The notes under the pieces are model-generated. The model had not been told where the DNA came from and made no database searches. It was given only the letters and a program-made list of their open reading frames with translations. From Prochlorococcus sp. AG-409-A22 (lineage in GTDB: Bacteria; Cyanobacteriota; Cyanobacteriia; PCC-6307; Cyanobiaceae): DNA of 39,404 nt. Position 1 is the first letter of the stretch. Each line of letters opens with the position of its first letter. The DNA is taken from positions 1 through 39,404 of the forward strand of contig QCJI01000010.1 of the NCBI GenBank assembly GCA_003216135.1. Direction: 5' to 3'. The translations under genes and the position numbers were made by a program. This document shows, one piece after another, positions 34,107-39,404 of the stretch.

Positions 34107-34238
34107 ATGGTGAAAATAATTTTAGTTGCAATTATTGTCGCTCTTGTATACTCTCAACCTGATCTTCGTCTTACAGTCGCTGATTGGTTAAGGACAGCTT
34201 CAGATTTTCTAATTGAATCCGTAGAAGTAAAACCCTGA
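34107..34238 (+). CDS. Small membrane protein, 43 aa
   Basis: ATG 34107: MVKIILVAIIVALVYSQPDL then RLTVADWLRTASDFLIESVE and VKP. An N-terminal signal-anchor-like helix followed by an amphipathic helix on the outer side. The codons are richer in C and G than in the deserts around it, which supports coding. No family recognised. Confidence 0.6.
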   Translation: MVKIILVAIIVALVYSQPDLRLTVADWLRTASDFLIESVEVKP

Positions 34239-34420
34239 ATAGATTTCTACTAAAGAACTAAATAATACCTGAAATACTAATAATCTGTTTAATGCAAATA
34301 GCTACAAAAATAAAAATGATTATTCTGCTAAAAATATATTTCACTTAAAAATTAAATAGTTTTAACCACATAATAGGAAAATTCTTTGAAATTTCTGAAT
34401 AGTTAACGATAATAGGAAAT

Positions 34421-35507
<1,087 letters not shown>

Positions 35508-35615
35508 TACTCATGTCAAGATTTTTTGATATATAATTTTTTTGTCTCATAATTATTTTTTTTGAAAGTCTTTTTGCTCATTTAGTAGTAGATTTATAGA
35601 GATATTCTTTTTTTA

Positions 35616-36563
35616 ATGGAAGAGAAATTAACTCTTTTCAAGAATCGTAAAAGATTCGGCATCGAAAAAAATATTGATATTATTTTCAAGAATACTTCTC
35701 TAGTATTGTCTAGTTTCGTAGCAATAATACTTTTAGGAATTATTTTAGTAGTATTTTTTCAGTCATTTGAATCTTTTTCAAGGTATGGTTTGAAGTTTCT
35801 GGTAACTTCTCAATGGAATCCTGTAAAAGATGAATACGGAGCTTTTACAGCAATATATGGCACATTAGTAACTTCTTTTCTTTCCCTATTACTAACTATT
35901 CCTTTAGGCGTTGGTACTGCAATATTTATTACCGAGGACTTTGTGCCAAAAGTCTTTAGAGAAATAATAGGTTCCTTTGTTGAATTATTGGCAGCCATAC
36001 CATCAGTCGTATTGGGCCTTTGGGCAATATTTGTTATGGAACCTTTTTTAAGAGCATTTTTTGTCTTTTTACATAGTTTCTTTGGATGGATACCTTTATT
36101 TAGTACAGAACCTGCAGGTAGGAATTCACTTCTGGCGATATTGATTTTAGTTGTAATGCTTTTGCCAATAGTTACTGCGATAGCTAGAGATTCTCTTAAT
36201 CAAGTCCCTAAAAAACTAAGAAATGCAGCCTATGGGATTGGAGCAAGTAGATGGAAAACAATATTTTCAGTAATTTTGCCAGCTGCATTATCTGGAATTA
36301 TGGCAGGTGTGCTATTAGCTTTAGGAAGGGCCATGGGAGAAACAATGGCTGTGACAATGATTATTGGTAATTCTAATGTCTTTAGTTGGTCATTATTGTC
36401 ACCTGGATATACTATTTCCTCGATGCTCGCGAATCAGTTTGGTGAGGCTGACGGAAGTCAGGTTTCATCTCTGTTTTATGCTGCTTTTGTACTTATGATC
36501 TTGTCATTGGTAGTAAATATTTTTGCTCAATGGCTAGTTAAGAAATTTAGTCTCAAATATTAG
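35616..36563 (+). CDS. pstC: Phosphate ABC transporter permease PstC
   Basis: A 315-aa permease with six helices. It has the PstC landmarks: QWNPVKDEYGAFTAIYGTLV, VELLAAIPSVVLGLWAIFVM, and the coupling-loop region NAAYGIGASRWKTIFSVILP followed by ALGRAMGETMAVTMIIGNS. Imports inorganic phosphate with PstA, PstB and the binding protein PstS. pstS is not next to it here, which is common in Prochlorococcus, where pstS lies elsewhere. Six bases separate it from pstA. Confidence 0.95.
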   Translation: MEEKLTLFKNRKRFGIEKNIDIIFKNTSLVLSSFVAIILLGIILVVFFQSFESFSRYGLKFLVTSQWNPVKDEYGAFTAIYGTLVTSFLSLLLTIPLGVGTAIFITEDFVPKVFREIIGSFVELLAAIPSVVLGLWAIFVMEPFLRAFFVFLHSFFGWIPLFSTEPAGRNSLLAILILVVMLLPIVTAIARDSLNQVPKKLRNAAYGIGASRWKTIFSVILPAALSGIMAGVLLALGRAMGETMAVTMIIGNSNVFSWSLLSPGYTISSMLANQFGEADGSQVSSLFYAAFVLMILSLVVNIFAQWLVKKFSLKY

Positions 36564-36569
36564 ATAATT

Positions 36570-37463
36570 ATGAATTCTCTTTATTACCAGAAAAGACTTC
36601 CAAGAAATATAGGAGATAAATTCCTTACTTCTTTATCCGTAATTTCTGCACTGATAGCAATACTTCCCTTGATTTTCTTGGTAACATATATTCTTATAAA
36701 AGGAGGATCTCAAATTGCCCCAGAATTATTTACTTTAGAACCAAATCCTCCCGGAGATGATTTAGATGCAGGAGGTATTAATCCTGCGTTAATCGGAACA
36801 TTAATAATTACTAGCATTGCTTCAATTATCGCGATACCAGTAGGTGTAGGCGGTGGTATATATCTAGCCGAATATTCTAAGGGTGGTGCTTTCTCAAGAT
36901 TTATCAGATTTGGGGTTAATGTTCTTGCCGGAGTTCCCTCAATTATTGCTGGTGTATTTATTTATGCCTTAATTGTTTCAACAAAGATTTTATTTGGAAG
37001 TATGTATAGCGGCTTTGCTGGAGGCATGGCACTTTCAATATTGATGCTACCTACAGTAATTAAAACAACTGATGAAGGTTTAAAGTTAGTCCCGAATGAG
37101 TTAAGGTATGCTTCTCTTGGTGTTGGTGCAAGTATGTATGCAACTATACTAAAAGTTACGCTGCCTTCTGCCTTTCGTTCTATTGCGACTGGAGTTGTAC
37201 TTGGTATAGCAAGAGCTGCAGGAGAAACAGCACCTTTGATTTTTACTGCTTTATTCTCTTATTACTACATAACTGGTTTTGGAGATTTATTCTACGAGAT
37301 GGGTTCTTTATCTGTGTTGATCTATAATTTTGCTCTTGAACCCTACGATGCACAGAATAAACTAGCCTGGGCAGCTTCCTTTATTCTTGTTTTATCTATA
37401 CTATCAGTAAATATATTCTCAAGGATATTAGCTGCTTTTACTGAGAAAACTAAGAGAGTATAA
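36570..37463 (+). CDS. pstA: Phosphate ABC transporter permease PstA
   Basis: A 297-aa permease: FTLEPNPPGDDLDAGGINPA, IPVGVGGGIYLAEYSKGG, NVLAGVPSIIAGVFIYALIV, YASLGVGASMYATILKVTLP and GIARAAGETAPLIFTALFS are the PstA blocks in order. It is directly followed, without a gap (TAAATG), by pstB. Confidence 0.95.
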   Translation: MNSLYYQKRLPRNIGDKFLTSLSVISALIAILPLIFLVTYILIKGGSQIAPELFTLEPNPPGDDLDAGGINPALIGTLIITSIASIIAIPVGVGGGIYLAEYSKGGAFSRFIRFGVNVLAGVPSIIAGVFIYALIVSTKILFGSMYSGFAGGMALSILMLPTVIKTTDEGLKLVPNELRYASLGVGASMYATILKVTLPSAFRSIATGVVLGIARAAGETAPLIFTALFSYYYITGFGDLFYEMGSLSVLIYNFALEPYDAQNKLAWAASFILVLSILSVNIFSRILAAFTEKTKRV

Positions 37464-38273
37464 ATGATTAAAACTAATAAAAAAACACATAAGAATATCA
37501 TTTTATCTCTCGAGAATGTCTCTATTAGCTATGGAAAGTTTGAAGCTGTAAGAAATATTTTTTGTGATTTTAAAAAAGGAAATATAACATCCCTTATTGG
37601 ACCTTCAGGTTGTGGCAAATCAACTGTTCTTAGATCTTTAAATAGAATGAACGATTTAATCCCTAATTGTTCACTGAAAGGGACTGTAATGTTCAATGGA
37701 ACTAATATTTATGATAAAAGGGTAGATCCTGTTGAAGTAAGAAGAAGAATTGGAATGGTTTTCCAACAACCTAATCCTTTCCCTAAATCTATATATGAAA
37801 ACATTGCATTTGGTGCAAGAATTAATGGCTTCACTGGAGAAATGGATGATTTAGTCGAAAGTTCGCTAAAAAAAGCTGCTTTATGGGATGAGTGCAAGGA
37901 CAAACTTAATGATAGCGGTTATTCGTTGTCTGGAGGGCAACAGCAAAGATTATGTATTGCGAGAACTATAGCAATTGAGCCTGAAATAATTCTAATGGAT
38001 GAGCCATGTTCAGCCTTGGATCCAATCTCAACTTTAAAAATAGAGGAGACTATGCATGAACTCAAGAAGAATTACACAATAATAATCGTTACTCATAATA
38101 TGCAACAGGCCTTAAGAGTTTCTGACATGACAGCATTTTTCAATGCAATAGAATATGAAAATGGAGATGGTGGTAAGGTTGGCTATCTTGCAGAATTTAA
38201 TTCGACAAAGAAGATATTTAATTCTCCCAAGGAAAAAACTACTCAGGAATATATATCTGGTAAATTTGGTTAA
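37464..38273 (+). CDS. pstB: Phosphate ABC transporter ATP-binding protein PstB
   Basis: 269 aa with Walker [10 protein letters not shown], the Q-loop [20 protein letters not shown] (a PstB-specific block), signature [12 protein letters not shown], Walker [14 protein letters not shown] and H-loop VTHNM. Its start abuts the pstA stop, and no phoU follows. Downstream, an imperfect AT-only inverted repeat (TTTTTTCTTTT with AAAAAGAAGAAA, 38273-38305) might terminate the operon, but weakly. Confidence 0.96.
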   Translation: MIKTNKKTHKNIILSLENVSISYGKFEAVRNIFCDFKKGNITSLIGPSGCGKSTVLRSLNRMNDLIPNCSLKGTVMFNGTNIYDKRVDPVEVRRRIGMVFQQPNPFPKSIYENIAFGARINGFTGEMDDLVESSLKKAALWDECKDKLNDSGYSLSGGQQQRLCIARTIAIEPEIILMDEPCSALDPISTLKIEETMHELKKNYTIIIVTHNMQQALRVSDMTAFFNAIEYENGDGGKVGYLAEFNSTKKIFNSPKEKTTQEYISGKFG

Positions 38274-38379
38274 TTTTTTCTTTTAAAATAAAAAAGAAGA
38301 AATTAATCACAAAAGGAACAAAAGAGTAGACAAAAGGTATAAATACCTATATAGTTATTAGCAATTGATATGCTTTGGC

Positions 38380-38469
38380 TTGAAAAAATACCCTCTTATT
38401 CCTTTCTTAATTTTTGCAGGTGCTGTAATTACAACTGCCACTATAGGTCTACCATTTTTTACTTCATAA
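38380..38469 (+). CDS. Possible 29-aa membrane peptide
   Basis: TTG 38380 starts KKYPLIPFLIFAGAVITTAT then IGLPFFTS and a stop: a basic end, one hydrophobic helix and a short outer tail. The initiation codon is TTG and no ribosome-binding site is clear. An overlapping frame from ATG 38370 has cysteine-rich, unlikely content. Confidence 0.4.
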   Translation: MKKYPLIPFLIFAGAVITTATIGLPFFTS

Positions 38470-38658
38470 TACTAAATATTATTTAATTTTAGTTAACCCA
38501 TAATTTTTATAATAAAAGATTTAATTGGAAGTCCTCATAAAACAATAATAAGTGGAGATTTATTTGACTTTATAAAAAATAGAGAGAATATGAATGTGTG
38601 TGAGTGAGAAATTTGCTTTTAAAACCACTTCTAGTGTGTTTTATTAATTAAATTTTTT

Positions 38659-38805
38659 ATGGATAAAACTAAAGAACAATTAGAAAAACTTAGAGAAGTA
38701 GCTGAGGCTTCTCTAACAAAGACAGATGAACTTCACAAGGTTCTTGCTCAGATTGAAGCTCTTATGTCCAGGGAAGAATCAAAAACACTATCAAAGAAAA
38801 AATAA
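38659..38805 (+). CDS. Small helical protein, 48 aa
   Basis: ATG 38659: DKTKEQLEKLREVAEASLTK, TDELHKVLAQIEALMSREES, KTLSKKK. Strong heptad-like leucine spacing suggests a short coiled coil. The codons are normal and the composition is clearly different from the flanking AT desert. No family recognised. The 185 bases before it hold only a GTGTGTGAGTGAG stretch near 38594. Confidence 0.6.
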   Translation: MDKTKEQLEKLREVAEASLTKTDELHKVLAQIEALMSREESKTLSKKK

Positions 38806-38975
38806 ATACTAATTATACATATTATTTTTGTACTTTTTATTACATCATCTAATTTCAATCATTGTTACTAATTTCATAATCAAAGCCCTTTCTAAAGTTT
38901 TCTGTTAGGTCTTGAGGTCTACCTTCTTAATGTAAAAGATCTCTTTTAGTTATTTTATAAAGATTTTATTTATTA

Positions 38976-39281
38976 TTAGTTAATAACTTTATTGATTTCT
39001 TTCTTGCAAATATTTACATCAAATAATTCAGTATTTACAATCTCAATTCCTGTTTTTTCTGTAACTTTAACAGTAGCATGACATTCATCTTGTTTAAGAG
39101 CCATATAGCTTGGGTTTTTATTCTCTAAATCTAATTCGATTTCTGAATTAACATTATTATTTTTGTATTGTTCCATTACTAATGTAAGAGCCTCAATCTC
39201 AACAGAAAAGTTCTCATTAGCTTTTAAAATAAAAGGAGTAAAAAGTATTTCAAATAAAATAAAAGGTATTAATTTTTTCAT
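38976..39281 (-). CDS. Secreted hypothetical protein, 101 aa
   Basis: A signal peptide (KKLIPFILFEILFTPFILKANEN, likely cut after the ANA-like KAN) precedes an acidic mature region of about 80 aa. That region has two cysteines (DECHATVKV and VNICKKE) that may form a disulfide. It ends KKEINKVIN. Single-gene unit; no family recognised. Beyond it, to the window end, there is only AT-rich sequence. Confidence 0.6.
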   Translation of the reverse strand: MKKLIPFILFEILFTPFILKANENFSVEIEALTLVMEQYKNNNVNSEIELDLENKNPSYMALKQDECHATVKVTEKTGIEIVNTELFDVNICKKEINKVIN

Positions 39282-39404
39282 TTTTACAAAATTTTCTTAT
39301 TTTTTTTATAACGTGGATTTTCTGATAAAGAAAGGTACATAGGTTAGATTTGTTTCTTTTTTATTTTTTTAATATTTGAATTATCATTTTCATTTCCTTT
39401 TTTT

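Overview
The window looks like a piece of a Prochlorococcus chromosome, most likely a high-light-adapted type. This rests on the strong A+T bias (roughly 30% G+C by eye), AT-ending codons, very short intergenic gaps, unfused cyanobacterial housekeeping genes (CPP1-like, DUF3531, DUF92/VTE6-like, MidA, a Psb32-like TPM protein, CtpA), a purK gene followed by a structured RNA block, a porin, and many tiny membrane proteins of the kind typical of this genus. No database search was run; the assignment is by recognition.

Layout. (1) 1-6.2 kb: end of a probable methyltransferase, prfC (release factor 3), a CPP1/DnaJ-like protein, hslO with an overlapping ABC ATPase on the other strand, DUF3531, and rsmE coupled to a DUF92 protein. 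(2) 6.2-10.1 kb, minus strand: phnD-phnC-phnE, a phosphonate/phosphite-type ABC importer, followed by an SGNH hydrolase. (3) 10.1-20.9 kb: classic housekeeping on both strands: aspartate-type aminotransferase, family-4-like uracil-DNA glycosylase, ispG, ctpA, nadA, metallophosphoesterase, TPM protein, MidA, aroB, purK. (4) 20.9-22.6 kb: a GC-richer structured RNA (6S RNA candidate) and an outer-membrane porin with a clear terminator. (5) 22.6-34.3 kb: a low-density accessory stretch of about 20 small genes (28-127 aa), several visibly decayed, plus a DUF1651 gene, a stand-alone adenylation domain of an NAD-dependent DNA ligase, an SDR oxidoreductase, a DUF3303 protein, an orphan DnaJ-type zinc-finger protein and a DnaA-box-like cluster. 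(6) 34.4-38.3 kb: a K+ channel with RCK domain, an (AATC)n microsatellite, then pstC-pstA-pstB. (7) 38.3-39.4 kb: small genes and a secreted protein.

How the genes relate: two phosphorus importers (phnDCE and pstCAB) lie in the same 30 kb, but neither pstS nor any phosphonate-cleaving enzyme is present. The most striking departures from expectation are an in-frame loss of the GTPase P-loop in prfC, a uracil-DNA glycosylase lacking three of the four iron-sulfur ligands of its family, a ligase reduced to its adenylation domain, and a cluster of single-base indels in the small genes. The indels may be genuine decay or sequencing error. I did not find a convincing new multi-gene defence or biosynthetic system.
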